Below the pieces are notes generated by a model. That model saw nothing but the letters and a program-made list of their open reading frames with translations, searched no databases and had not been told where the DNA came from. A program made the position numbers and the translations under genes. Below, in pieces: positions 29,965 through 38,793 of a stretch of DNA of 64,000 nt (position 1 is the stretch's first letter; each line of letters opens with the position of its first letter). This stretch comes from Sphingobacterium sp. ML3W (GTDB taxonomy: Bacteria > Bacteroidota > Bacteroidia > Sphingobacteriales > Sphingobacteriaceae). The DNA is taken from assembly GCF_029542085.1 (NCBI RefSeq), contig NZ_CP107036.1, positions 3,472,001 through 3,536,000 of the forward strand, given 5' to 3'.

Positions 29965-30396
29965 TAATAGTAGGTTATTGCTACTTTAATATTTGACTTA
30001 TACCTAAAAAATACCAAAATTGGTATCCCTAAAAGCAAAAGCATCCTGCTTCCGGGCTCTGTTCGCACCTTCCTGTTATCTCGCTCGGCTTTTCTCTACC
30101 GTTTATCCATCCATTACCTTTCGTTTGTATAGGGGATGGATAGAGAATCTATAGGAAAATCCCGAGCATCGGCGAACAAGGTATGGCCAAAGCGCGATAC
30201 AGATACCACATGTTGCCCAACAGCAGCAAAAGAACTTCACCCTTTTTCGGGAACGGGACAAAATATACTAAACACGCGAGCTCACTATTGGAATCGCTGT
30301 TTTTCGGAAAAGCAATAGAAAAAAAATACAAATTAAGCCGTACATTAGTAAAGGATAAATGATCATTAACAGGAATATTTAATACCTGCATTAGTT

Positions 30397-31230
30397 TTGA
30401 ACGAACTTTTCAAAATATATCAAGTCGATGCGAAAGAAGCACTACGCATCCAAGAGTCGAAAAATGAAATGCACCAACATGATTTCGAAGAACTGATTAT
30501 TGGTGTAAAGGGACAGTTAGAACATTTCATCGATTTTAAAGCACAAACATACAGTGCTCCCTTTGTCAGCTTTGTAGCGCAAGGTAAAAATCATCGTGTG
30601 AAACCGCTTCTCCAAGATAATAATATTGATTTTTGGGTTATCCGATTTAAAAGCGAATTCATCCCCGAAACCACCTTCCAACTTTATGCGCATTTTCATG
30701 AAAATGCGACATTGACTTTTTTCCAGCCAACTTGTTTTTCCAGATTGGTCATCCTGTGCCAAATGATCCAACAGGAAACACAACAATCTTTAGTAGACTA
30801 TGCCGTTATTAAGCATTTGTTGAGTACAATTTTTATTATGATCGAGTCGGAACGAAAAAAACAATTTCCGGATACCCAACAACAATTGAAAAACCAGAGC
30901 ACAACGTTCACCAGCTTTCTAGCTATATTAGAAGAGAATTATCGTCGACCAGAGGGTGTTAATTATTACGCAGAAAAACTTTTTATGTCTGCACGGAATT
31001 TAAACTTGATCTGCCAAAGCATATTGCAACAAAGCGTATCGGAGATAATCGAAACAAGAAAACTGATAGAAGCCAAAAATCTATTGTTAACAACCAATAA
31101 GACGATTTCGGAAATAGGTTTCGAATTAGGCTATCAGGAAAAATCTTATTTTACCAACGTTTTCAAAAAGAAAGCCGGAATGACGCCATCTGAATTTAGA
31201 AATGAAATACAGAAGTTGATTTCCGAATAA
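30397..31230 (+). CDS. AraC family transcriptional regulator (TTG start)
   Basis: This 277-aa regulator has an N-terminal cupin-like sensor (HQHDFEELIIGVKGQLEHFI) and a C-terminal AraC DNA-binding domain with two HTH motifs, ending in GFELGYQEKSYFTNVFKKKAGMTPSEFRNEI. The first in-frame stop upstream is at 30367 and no ATG exists before residue 25, which lies inside the cupin strand, so TTG at 30397 is the best start. TAGTTTTG (30392-30399) resembles a -7 element but overlaps that start, so the two readings conflict. The next gene, a YgiD-like dioxygenase, is the likely target. The ligand is unknown. Confidence 0.85.
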   Translation: MNELFKIYQVDAKEALRIQESKNEMHQHDFEELIIGVKGQLEHFIDFKAQTYSAPFVSFVAQGKNHRVKPLLQDNNIDFWVIRFKSEFIPETTFQLYAHFHENATLTFFQPTCFSRLVILCQMIQQETQQSLVDYAVIKHLLSTIFIMIESERKKQFPDTQQQLKNQSTTFTSFLAILEENYRRPEGVNYYAEKLFMSARNLNLICQSILQQSVSEIIETRKLIEAKNLLLTTNKTISEIGFELGYQEKSYFTNVFKKKAGMTPSEFRNEIQKLISE

Positions 31231-31278
31231 TACAACAGATTGACTAAAAAACAATACCTCCCTCCGTCCTACGCTACT

Positions 31279-31286
31279 TAATTTTG
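31279..31286 (+). promoter_or_regulatory. -7 element of the ygiD-like gene
   Basis: TAATTTTG matches TAnnTTTG exactly and lies 32 bp before the ATG at 31319. No -33 TTTG is visible at the right distance, which would fit a promoter needing an activator such as the adjacent AraC protein. Confidence 0.4.
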
Positions 31287-31318
31287 TAATAACAATTAAC
31301 GCTATTAGGAATATTCAA

Positions 31319-32203
31319 ATGCGTAGAAAGGATTTTATAAAAATTATGGCAACATTACCCTTATCAGGCATAGCTAGTCCCGCAAGTTCATTACGTAAAT
31401 TGTCTACTGAGCTTACTGCGACAGACAAATTTCCAGCTCTTTTTTTAGGCCATGGAAGTCCCATGAATGCTATTGAAGACAATGAGTTTGTTCAAGGATT
31501 CAGAAAAATAGGACAAACATTCGAGAAGCCCAAAGCAATCCTCGTCATCTCGGCACATTGGGAGACACGTGGAACATTTGTTACCGCTATGGAGCATCCG
31601 GCTACAATCCATGACTTTGGCGGTTTCCCCCAGGCTTTGTTTGACGTACAATATCCTGCGCCCGGAAGCCCCTCGTTAGCTCATGAAACACAGCGTATCG
31701 TCACGAAAACCGAAGTACATCTTGACGATAAATGGGGATTGGATCACGGTTCCTGGTCTGTTGTCAAACATTTATACCCCAATGCTGATGTCCCCATTAT
31801 TCAGATGAGTATTGACTACACCCAACCAGCTTCCTATCATTATGAAATTGCGCAGCAGCTGGCTGAGCTCCGGAAAAAAGGAGTATTGATTATCGGAAGC
31901 GGCAATATGGTCCACAATCTCAGCATGGTTGCCTGGGATAAACTCAACACAACCGGATACGCCTACGAATGGGCCAGCATTGCAAATGATAAAATGAAAA
32001 AGTTTATTCAAGACGGCAACCATCAGGCTTTAATTGATTTCAGGCAACAGGGCAAGGAGTTTGACCTAGCAATCCCCACACCGGAACACTATCTTCCTTT
32101 AATTTATACACTGGCTTTACAGGAAAGAAATGAAGACTTATTTTTGTTCAATGACAATTCTGTAGCAGGCTCACTCACTATGACTTCATTAAAGATCGGT
32201 TAG
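31319..32203 (+). CDS. ygiD: LigB-type extradiol dioxygenase, YgiD/4,5-DOPA dioxygenase-like
   Basis: This 294-aa protein matches the class III extradiol dioxygenase family seen in E. coli YgiD and plant DODA: FLGHGSPMNAI with metal-binding H45, VISAHWETRG with H80, a W-G-L-D-H-G-S-W-S-V segment and GSGNMVHNL. YgiD cleaves the catechol ring of DOPA-like substrates. The first ~35 residues (MRRKDFIKIMATLPLSGIAS) are an extension with signal-like features not needed for the fold, so export is possible. The gene follows the AraC regulator. The physiological catechol substrate is unknown. Confidence 0.88.
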   Translation: MRRKDFIKIMATLPLSGIASPASSLRKLSTELTATDKFPALFLGHGSPMNAIEDNEFVQGFRKIGQTFEKPKAILVISAHWETRGTFVTAMEHPATIHDFGGFPQALFDVQYPAPGSPSLAHETQRIVTKTEVHLDDKWGLDHGSWSVVKHLYPNADVPIIQMSIDYTQPASYHYEIAQQLAELRKKGVLIIGSGNMVHNLSMVAWDKLNTTGYAYEWASIANDKMKKFIQDGNHQALIDFRQQGKEFDLAIPTPEHYLPLIYTLALQERNEDLFLFNDNSVAGSLTMTSLKIG

Positions 32204-32229
32204 TCAAAAAATATGATGAAATAAGATTC

Positions 32230-32277
32230 CACCCCAGCCTATCCGAAGACTATTATCAACAGTCTGGGGTGATTTCT
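32230..32277 (+). terminator. Terminator after the dioxygenase gene
   Basis: The arms CACCCCAG (32230-32237) and CTGGGGTG (32264-32271) pair around a 26-nt loop that contains a smaller AGACT/AGTCT stem. GATTTCTTAT follows. It lies 26 bp after the dioxygenase stop. Confidence 0.55.
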
Positions 32278-32285
32278 TATGGATG

Positions 32286-32317
32286 TTTTGATGACAGCAG
32301 TGAGATAAGTACATTTG
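32286..32317 (+). promoter_or_regulatory. Promoter of the Rdx-family gene
   Basis: TTTTG (32286-32290), 19 bp, then TACATTTG (32310-32317). Both elements and their spacing match the Bacteroidota consensus. The ATG lies 33 bp downstream. Confidence 0.7.
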
Positions 32318-32350
32318 TTTTATTGAACGCATACTATCTTAGTTTAAATC

Positions 32351-32638
32351 ATGGCATCAAAACCTGTTATCGAAATTGAATACTGTCCGAAATGCAATTG
32401 GATGTTGCGTGCAGCTTATATGTCCCAAGAGATTTTGAGCTCATTCACGGAAGATATCCACGGCGTCCTGATTATTCCAAGTGAAATTGCCGGCCGTTAT
32501 ACCATACGCATAGATGGTCAAGAAATCTTTGACCGAAAAAGAGCAGGCCGATTTCCCGAAATAAAGGAATTAAAGCAACTGATCCGGGATATTGTCGCCC
32601 CTGAAAAATCATTGGGACATTCGGATAAAACTTCTTAA
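32351..32638 (+). CDS. Rdx / SelW-like thioredoxin-fold protein
   Basis: This 95-aa protein begins with a beta strand and C12-P-K-C15 (IEIEYCPKCNWMLRAAYMSQE), the redox motif of the SelT/SelW/SelH (Rdx) family. Here both positions are cysteine; no selenocysteine codon is involved. Bacterial members are small thioredoxin-fold proteins of unclear role. It is transcribed alone from a well-formed promoter, 80 bp before the Ada-like gene. Confidence 0.85.
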   Translation: MASKPVIEIEYCPKCNWMLRAAYMSQEILSSFTEDIHGVLIIPSEIAGRYTIRIDGQEIFDRKRAGRFPEIKELKQLIRDIVAPEKSLGHSDKTS

Positions 32639-32718
32639 AAAACTCGTTCAATTTAGCATAAATCGGATTTTATAAACTTCTTCTTCTTAGCAACTTTGTA
32701 TAAACTAAATGGACAATC

Positions 32719-33555
32719 ATGACTATTCAACAAGAAGTAGATTTTCAACGTATCGCCAAGGCAATACATTTCTTACAAGAAAATTTCAGAACTCAACCCA
32801 CACTGGGACAGATCGCTTCTCATGTCTACATGAGTGAAGCTCATTTCCAACGGATGTTTACCTCCTGGGCAGGCACAAGCCCAAAGAAGTTCTTGCAATA
32901 TATAAGTTTAAATCACGCCAAATCACTATTGAAGGAAAACAATATTGCAGAAACGACTTTTCAGCTGGGTCTTTCAAGTAGCAGCAGATTACATGAACTG
33001 TTTATCAATATCGAAGGGATGACACCTGCTGAGTACAAGAATGAAGGTGCCAATCTGCTCATTTCATACTATTATTATGAAACACTTTTTGGCCCCATCA
33101 TTATCGCCTCTACTTCAAAAGGCATCTGTCATATTGCTTATGAAGAAGATAAAGAATCTGCGTTCGAAACGCTTCAAAAGCGCTTCCCAAACGCAAAATA
33201 CATACTGCGGCAGGATGTAATGCATGAAAATGCACTAAAAGCATTAAATCCACAGGATAATGATATCGGTCAGGTGAAATTGCATCTCAAAGGAACAGAA
33301 TTTCAGTTGAAGGTATGGGAAGCACTGTTAAAAATTCCCATGGGTAATTTAAGCACTTATGGTTCGATTGCTTCTCAAATTGGAAATCCCAAGGCTTCAC
33401 GTGCAGTAGGCACAGCCATTGGCAGTAACCCTATTGCTTATCTAATTCCCTGCCATCGGGTTATCCAAAACAGTGGCATATTTGGTGGTTATCGTTGGGA
33501 TCCGATAAGAAAGACAGCGATTATCGGCTGGGAGAGCCTCCACACTGCAATATAA
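32719..33555 (+). CDS. ada: Ada-like fusion: AraC HTH plus O6-methylguanine-DNA methyltransferase
   Basis: This 278-aa protein has an AraC-type DNA-binding domain (about 8-105, two HTHs ending in GMTPAEYKN) followed by a methylated-DNA-cysteine methyltransferase domain with the acceptor motif P-C245-H-R-V-I. It removes methyl groups from O6-methylguanine by irreversible transfer to Cys245. It lacks the N-terminal zinc/Cys methylphosphotriester domain of E. coli Ada, so how it senses damage is unclear. A near-match -7 element (CAACTTTG, 32691-32698) precedes it. AlkB follows 23 bp downstream; the pair is an alkylation-repair operon. Confidence 0.9.
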   Translation: MTIQQEVDFQRIAKAIHFLQENFRTQPTLGQIASHVYMSEAHFQRMFTSWAGTSPKKFLQYISLNHAKSLLKENNIAETTFQLGLSSSSRLHELFINIEGMTPAEYKNEGANLLISYYYYETLFGPIIIASTSKGICHIAYEEDKESAFETLQKRFPNAKYILRQDVMHENALKALNPQDNDIGQVKLHLKGTEFQLKVWEALLKIPMGNLSTYGSIASQIGNPKASRAVGTAIGSNPIAYLIPCHRVIQNSGIFGGYRWDPIRKTAIIGWESLHTAI

Positions 33556-33578
33556 GTCAACAAAATAGTAAGGATAAC

Positions 33579-34193
33579 ATGGAACTTTTCGACAATCTTT
33601 TTGATGGAAACAAAAATATACTTCCCTATGACGGGACAGTCAATTACTATGGCAAAATACTAGATCCGCAACAAGCGAATCACTATTTTAACCAGTTGAT
33701 GAATTCCATCGAATGGGTAAACGATCGTGCGATTATTTTCGGAAACGAAATTATCACTAAACGCAAAGTTGCCTGGTATGGGGATCAGGCTTTTGAATAT
33801 AGCTATTCCAATACCACCAAAAGAGCTCTCCCCTGGACAAAAGAACTACTCGAGCTAAAAACACTTGCTGAATTAAAAACACAGGAAACTTATAATTCTT
33901 GTTTATTGAATCTATATCACAATGGTGATGAAGGTATGGCCTGGCATAGTGACGGAGAAAAAGACCTAAAGAAAAATGGCGCAATTGCTTCTTTAAGTTT
34001 TGGAGCCGAAAGAAAGTTTGCATTCAAGCACAAAACGACAAAAGAAAAAGTAGATCTTATTTTGGGAAATGGTAGTCTCTTAGTTATGAAGGATCTTACA
34101 CAGACGTATTGGTTACACCGTCTCCCTCCTACGAAGAAGGTATTTATGCCTCGTGTGAATTTGACCTTCAGAACTATTGACAATTTTCAATAA
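33579..34193 (+). CDS. alkB: AlkB-like alpha-ketoglutarate-dependent DNA dealkylase
   Basis: This 204-aa non-haem iron dioxygenase reverses N1-methyladenine and N3-methylcytosine damage by oxidative demethylation. The iron ligands are present: H123 and D125 (AWHSDGE) and H180 (YWLHRLP). R192 (PRVNLTFR) is available for 2-oxoglutarate. The ATG at 33579 is chosen because an in-frame ATG at 33495 lies inside the upstream gene and adds 28 unrelated residues. It is in an operon with the Ada-like gene, so induction by alkylation is expected. Confidence 0.92.
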   Translation: MELFDNLFDGNKNILPYDGTVNYYGKILDPQQANHYFNQLMNSIEWVNDRAIIFGNEIITKRKVAWYGDQAFEYSYSNTTKRALPWTKELLELKTLAELKTQETYNSCLLNLYHNGDEGMAWHSDGEKDLKKNGAIASLSFGAERKFAFKHKTTKEKVDLILGNGSLLVMKDLTQTYWLHRLPPTKKVFMPRVNLTFRTIDNFQ

Positions 34194-34366
34194 CATGGAC
34201 AATTGATTCGTCAAGCTGATTATTTTAAAGTTACCCATCCATATAGGAAAGGATAATCAGCACTGAAATCATCAGCAGCAAAGACATCAACTTTATGTTG
34301 GGAGCTGACCTAAGTGCATAACAATTTCATTTTCAGAGAATGTTCAGTTATAAATTTGACAGGAAT

Positions 34367-34401
34367 TGTGTCAATCTCTCAATAAGAAGGAGATTGACAC
34401 A
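34367..34401. terminator. Bidirectional terminator between alkB and the M1 peptidase gene
   Basis: A perfect 12-bp stem TGTGTCAATCTC / GAGATTGACACA with an 11-nt loop lies between the convergent genes, 10 bp beyond the M1 stop and about 170 bp after the alkB stop. Confidence 0.7.
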
Positions 34402-34411
34402 AATAACGTTG

Positions 34412-36292
34412 TTACTTTACAGCTTCCCAATCATTGTCTTTGGCGGTGTAATCCATAAAAACGCCACCATCCAGCGTAATTTTTTTCACTTTCTTTGAAG
34501 ATGACCAACTGATCGTTGCCTGTTTTTCATTCTGTTGCCAAATTGCAGGTGTTTGATGTTTTGTCTCCAAAGTGCCGTCTGTATAGGTAATCAAGACGTC
34601 AAAAGGCACCGCAAATCCACCTACGTTTGTGATCGACAAGGTATTTTTATTGCCAGACTGCTTAAAGCTATCCGCCTTTAAATCAATGTAATTATTGGTA
34701 AAATACCAGTTCTTCCAAAACCAATTTAAATTCTGACCAGCTCCAGCATTGATACTATAAAAGAAATCCCACGGCGTAGGGTGTTTACCATGCCAATGGT
34801 CCATATAATGATGTAAGGCTTTTTTGAAAACCGCATCACCTAAATAATCCCGTAGCGCGATATACGATAAGGCAGCTTTGATATAGGCATTATTTCCGTA
34901 ACCCAGACCATTTAACTGTGAAGTCATCGTAATCAAAGGCTGATCCTCTTCTGTGGATGGGTCGAAGATATATCGTTTCACGCGTGACTCTTTGAAAAGC
35001 TCCTTATTCTTTTCGGCTCCGATCTCCGCATTACCAATCCAAAATTCAAGCGCTGTAGCCCAGCCTTCATCCATATAACCATATCGGGTCTCATTGATCC
35101 CCATGTAAAAAGGGAAATAGGTATGTGCGATCTCATGATCTGCTGTTTGTCGGGCGTCAACAAAATTGTCGGGCACACTCGAATCATTGATCATCATCGG
35201 GTATTCCATATCCGCAAATCCCTGTACTGCTGTCATTGTCGGATAAGGGTAGGTTACACCGGGCCAATTTTTGGAAAACCAGTCGATACAGTATTGCTGC
35301 CAGCCAATATATTGCTCAAAATCGGGTGTACCAGCAACATAACTGGATTGTACACTGACCCGTTTGGTTCCTAAGTCCACACTGCCGGCATCCCAAATAT
35401 AATTGTCGCTCACACTGAAACAAAAATCAGGAACATAGGTCGCTTTAAACTTCCACTTGTTCCATTCTTGCTGCGCGGTGACCTTACCCGCCTTCATCTC
35501 AGAGGCTGTAGCAACATGGATAGGCTCATCACTTTTTTTCGATTGCTCGAAGCGTTCCAAAATAGGCTTTTGTAATACTTCTGCCGCATTCTGAAGCTCG
35601 CCTGTGGCCCAGACAACAAAATTTTTGGGTACAGCAATCTCAAACAGATAATCATTGAAACCATTATAGAACTCCTGTCTACCGTTATGCTCCAAAACAT
35701 CCCAGCCATTGTAATCATCATAAACAGATACACGTGGATAGGAATAAGCACAATAGAAAGTAGATGCATTGAGCATGCCATCGCGGTCGCTCTCAACCGA
35801 TAACGGATACTCCCAGCTAATCTCTAGGGTTGCCACCGTCCCGGGAAGAATTTTCTGCCCAAAATCACCGAGTTTGACTGTTCCCCAATCCTTGCTGTTT
35901 ACTTCGTAAACCTGTCCGTTGAGCTTAAAGGATTTTATCTTTAACCCGGATGTCAAATAGTCGTCCGAAGCATAGTTAGCACGCGCAGCATTGGGTTTGT
36001 GGACATTGTTCACAAATCGGATCGCCAATTGCTTCAATGTATCAAGGCTATTATTGCTGTATAAAATGGTTTCATTTCCGCGGACGGTCTTCGCGATAGG
36101 ATCCAACTGTACCTTGACATCATATTTCCCAAAGTTTTGCCAGTAATTTTTACCAGGCACACCGGTTGTGGTCCGCGTGCCTTTTTCAATGGCTTGTTTA
36201 ATATTCCTGGGTGTATAGAGTTCCTGTGCTTGCGCAAAACCTGTTAACAACAGTAGGGCCAAACCGCAGCTATATATATTCTGTCTGATCAT
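34412..36292 (-). CDS. M1 family metallopeptidase, secreted
   Basis: This 626-aa protein has a signal peptide (about 1-22, ending AQAQ) and the M1 aminopeptidase zinc motif HEIAH (about residue 388), followed by Y-M-D-E-G-W-A, whose Glu is the third ligand. M1 enzymes remove N-terminal amino acids. The usual exopeptidase motif GAMEN is not obvious: the corresponding region reads F-A-D-M-E-Y-P-M-M, seen in several Bacteroidota M1 proteins. The cellular location is probably periplasmic. A well-formed promoter lies just upstream. Confidence 0.9.
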   Translation of the reverse strand: MIRQNIYSCGLALLLLTGFAQAQELYTPRNIKQAIEKGTRTTTGVPGKNYWQNFGKYDVKVQLDPIAKTVRGNETILYSNNSLDTLKQLAIRFVNNVHKPNAARANYASDDYLTSGLKIKSFKLNGQVYEVNSKDWGTVKLGDFGQKILPGTVATLEISWEYPLSVESDRDGMLNASTFYCAYSYPRVSVYDDYNGWDVLEHNGRQEFYNGFNDYLFEIAVPKNFVVWATGELQNAAEVLQKPILERFEQSKKSDEPIHVATASEMKAGKVTAQQEWNKWKFKATYVPDFCFSVSDNYIWDAGSVDLGTKRVSVQSSYVAGTPDFEQYIGWQQYCIDWFSKNWPGVTYPYPTMTAVQGFADMEYPMMINDSSVPDNFVDARQTADHEIAHTYFPFYMGINETRYGYMDEGWATALEFWIGNAEIGAEKNKELFKESRVKRYIFDPSTEEDQPLITMTSQLNGLGYGNNAYIKAALSYIALRDYLGDAVFKKALHHYMDHWHGKHPTPWDFFYSINAGAGQNLNWFWKNWYFTNNYIDLKADSFKQSGNKNTLSITNVGGFAVPFDVLITYTDGTLETKHQTPAIWQQNEKQATISWSSSKKVKKITLDGGVFMDYTAKDNDWEAVK

Positions 36293-36310
36293 ATCTCCGA
36301 ATTAAATAAT

Positions 36311-36342
36311 CAAAACTAAGATAAATTTCCCCTTACTTCCAA
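36311..36342 (-). promoter_or_regulatory. Promoter of the M1 peptidase gene
   Basis: Minus strand: TTGG (36342-36339), a 20-bp spacer, TAGTTTTG (36318-36311). Exact -7 match with good spacing, 18 bp before the ATG, so the leader is very short. Confidence 0.7.
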
Positions 36343-36508
36343 GTTTAATTAACCGATTCTCCCGTAACACTAAAAATTGCTCCACGCGCACAGTTATCAT
36401 ATAGCCCCTAGACGGTTCAAGCAGACAAATAGTTTTTCACGGTGATTCGCTCGGGCCAATAGCAGTGCTTTATGGAATTGGCTTTTATCCTTTTAGAAAA
36501 CATTTTAA

Positions 36509-36516
36509 TATTTTTG
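36509..36516 (+). promoter_or_regulatory. -7 element of the Omp85-like gene
   Basis: TATTTTTG matches TAnnTTTG, 29 bp before the ATG at 36546. A -33 element is not clear. Confidence 0.35.
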
Positions 36517-36545
36517 ACGTTTAGATCTAAGATAAACCCCAAGGT

Positions 36546-37856
36546 ATGCAGCAATTTTTACGTCATCGTTATTTATTCACTTTCATTTTTTTACTACCCT
36601 GCTTTCTGCTGATACCCAATAGGCTTGTGGCTCAATCTGAAACTGAGATAGATTCGGCTTCCGTCTATAAAAAGCAACGTGATTCGATTCTGGCGAGCCA
36701 ATATGATATCTCGGACTTGATCGGCCGGATTATTCACCCCAAACGTAAAAAGGAAAAATCCAGCAAACGTTCTCCGATTACCTTAATGCCAAACATTGCC
36801 TATAATCCGACGATTGGTGGACAGATTGGTGTCAAGGCTGTTGCGGGAAAAGTTCTGGGTGATCCCAAAACAACCACCATGTCAATCGCAGCAACTTCAG
36901 CCTCTATTACGACCAAAAACATCATGGTTTTCTATATTAGCCACAATGTATTTACCCCTAACAATAAACTGAATTTTCAAGGAGCTTTTGCATTGGTCAA
37001 AATGGTTGCCCTAGACGCAGGTTTGGGTATGACCGCACCGGGGAAATGGAATAATGAAGAAGAGGAAATACTTGCTAATCCCGAACATAAAAAATATGGT
37101 GCCAAATACAATGCCTTTACTTTTAACGAAAAGGTCTATAAAAAGGTGTCCGACGGATTGTTTTTAGGAGCTGGACTAGCCTTCGACCTGCGCCGGAAGA
37201 TTACGAGCAGTGGCCCCAATGGAAATGTTACCCCAAATACCATTTATACCGAAAAACATGGTTTTGCTCCAGATAGCTACAATTCTAATGGCCTCCTATT
37301 GAATATGCAGTACACTACGCGGGATAATCCCAATAGACCCTACAAGGGGATCTATTCAGACATTGGCCTACGTTGGAATACCAAATTATTGGGCAGCAGT
37401 AAAAGTGCCGTCCAGCTCACGACCGACTTTCGGAAATACTTTAGTTTATCACAGTCAGATCCAGCACATGTGCTTGCTTTTTGGTATTGGGGTTCTTATA
37501 AACTTGGTGGTGTCCTCCCCTACTTCGACCTCCCTGGTACAGGAAGAGATGCCGCTGTAAGGACAGGTCGCGGGTATACAATTGGTTATTTCAAGGGACC
37601 TTCTTTTGCTTATGCTGAAACAGAATACCGCTTTCCAATTTTAAAAAATCGCTTTTTGAGTGGTGCTGCATTTTTTAATCTCCAAAGTGCAAGTGATGAA
37701 TTGGGCACAAAACTTTTTGAAAGATGGCAACCAGGCGGTGGTGCGGGATTACGCGTTCTGTTTAACAAGGCCACCCGAACAAACCTCTGTCTGGACTATG
37801 CTATAGGAAAATATGGGTCTCGTGGATTCTTTCTTGGATTGAACGAAGCATTTTAA
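36546..37856 (+). CDS. Omp85/BamA-like outer membrane protein
   Basis: This 436-aa protein has a signal sequence (about 1-29, ending LVAQ) and a short basic segment (KRKKEKSSKRS). The barrel has the Omp85 C-terminal pattern: an L6-like V-R-T-G-R-G-Y, then YAETEYRFPIL, GGAGLRVLFNK, N-L-C-L-D-Y-A-I-G-K-Y-G, and a final G-F-F-L-G-L-N-E-A-F strand. There are no POTRA domains before the barrel, unlike BamA/TamA. Such single-barrel Omp85 proteins may transport lipids or be domains relatives of patatin-type outer-membrane proteins. It could be co-transcribed with the lipoprotein gene 108 bp downstream. Confidence 0.8.
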   Translation: MQQFLRHRYLFTFIFLLPCFLLIPNRLVAQSETEIDSASVYKKQRDSILASQYDISDLIGRIIHPKRKKEKSSKRSPITLMPNIAYNPTIGGQIGVKAVAGKVLGDPKTTTMSIAATSASITTKNIMVFYISHNVFTPNNKLNFQGAFALVKMVALDAGLGMTAPGKWNNEEEEILANPEHKKYGAKYNAFTFNEKVYKKVSDGLFLGAGLAFDLRRKITSSGPNGNVTPNTIYTEKHGFAPDSYNSNGLLLNMQYTTRDNPNRPYKGIYSDIGLRWNTKLLGSSKSAVQLTTDFRKYFSLSQSDPAHVLAFWYWGSYKLGGVLPYFDLPGTGRDAAVRTGRGYTIGYFKGPSFAYAETEYRFPILKNRFLSGAAFFNLQSASDELGTKLFERWQPGGGAGLRVLFNKATRTNLCLDYAIGKYGSRGFFLGLNEAF

Positions 37857-37964
37857 TTTATCGAAAGCGGCAAGACTTCTTTTCTATAAAATCATTAAAT
37901 TAGCCGATATTGTGACTTCGTCTAAAATCCAATAGACGGAGTCCCCCATTGAAGATAAATACAC

Positions 37965-38774
37965 ATGAATTTACAGACAATTTTTCTATACCTTTTGCTT
38001 TTTGGATTTGCTTCCTGTCAGCAAACATCAAAATCTAATCCTCAGACTATTCCGACAAAAGACAGTACGGTCAATAACCAAAGTCAGCAGGTGGCTGAAA
38101 ATCCCCATGCAGTGAAACCTCTGCTTGATACGTCTACCTATACTAATCCACGGTCCAATGAATTGGCCAATCAGCAACGACAACAGCTCGTCAAATTAGC
38201 TGATGAAGGGCTCTTTGGAAAATTACATCTAAAACTGCAAGCAGACCTTACCGAAGATCAAAAGAATTATTTCGAGACCCATACAAACCTCAATATATTG
38301 GCTCATACAAGAGGGGATATTTTTGGAAATAAAGGGAACGATTTTGCCTATGTTGTGTATGATAAAGAAAAATATCAAATTGAAATACTTCTTTTCGATC
38401 AGAAAAATAAACTCTTTAAAACACTGTATCGGGACGTACAAGTATCCAATTTGCTGCGTCAATCCGATTGTTACTATGCCAATGGAACAGTAGATTATAG
38501 TATTGGCGCAGAATTGATTTATCAAGAGGATTATATCCGTTCAAGTCAATCAAATTATTTGATTGATGAAAATGCATTCTCGATTGACAATATTTCAACC
38601 AATAATATCTTTGATCTAAAACGGGGCTGCTTAAGTAAGGATTTCCCGGCGAATGCGATGGCCAATACCCTGTGCATACCGACGAGCTCGGTATATGCCA
38701 ATTATCAATGCTTGAAATATAATAGGACCAAAGCAGTTTTTGAAATTTACTTTAGCCAAGAATTTGCGGACTAG
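37965..38774 (+). CDS. Lipoprotein of unknown function
   Basis: This 269-aa protein has a lipobox F-A-S-C (Cys19), a low-complexity Ser/Thr/Gln/Asn linker (about 20-55) and a soluble domain with no recognised motif, rich in aromatic residues. It lies 19 bp upstream of the TonB-dependent receptor, so it may be co-expressed with it; some receptors pair with surface lipoproteins. It does not resemble SusD. The role is unknown. Confidence 0.7.
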   Translation: MNLQTIFLYLLLFGFASCQQTSKSNPQTIPTKDSTVNNQSQQVAENPHAVKPLLDTSTYTNPRSNELANQQRQQLVKLADEGLFGKLHLKLQADLTEDQKNYFETHTNLNILAHTRGDIFGNKGNDFAYVVYDKEKYQIEILLFDQKNKLFKTLYRDVQVSNLLRQSDCYYANGTVDYSIGAELIYQEDYIRSSQSNYLIDENAFSIDNISTNNIFDLKRGCLSKDFPANAMANTLCIPTSSVYANYQCLKYNRTKAVFEIYFSQEFAD

Positions 38775-38793
38775 GCCAACCTAACCATTAACA

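Noticed and set aside
29000..30400. CRISPR array from the TTAGG repeats
   Set aside because: The repeats are short, unevenly spaced and part of one palindrome; no spacer structure or cas gene.
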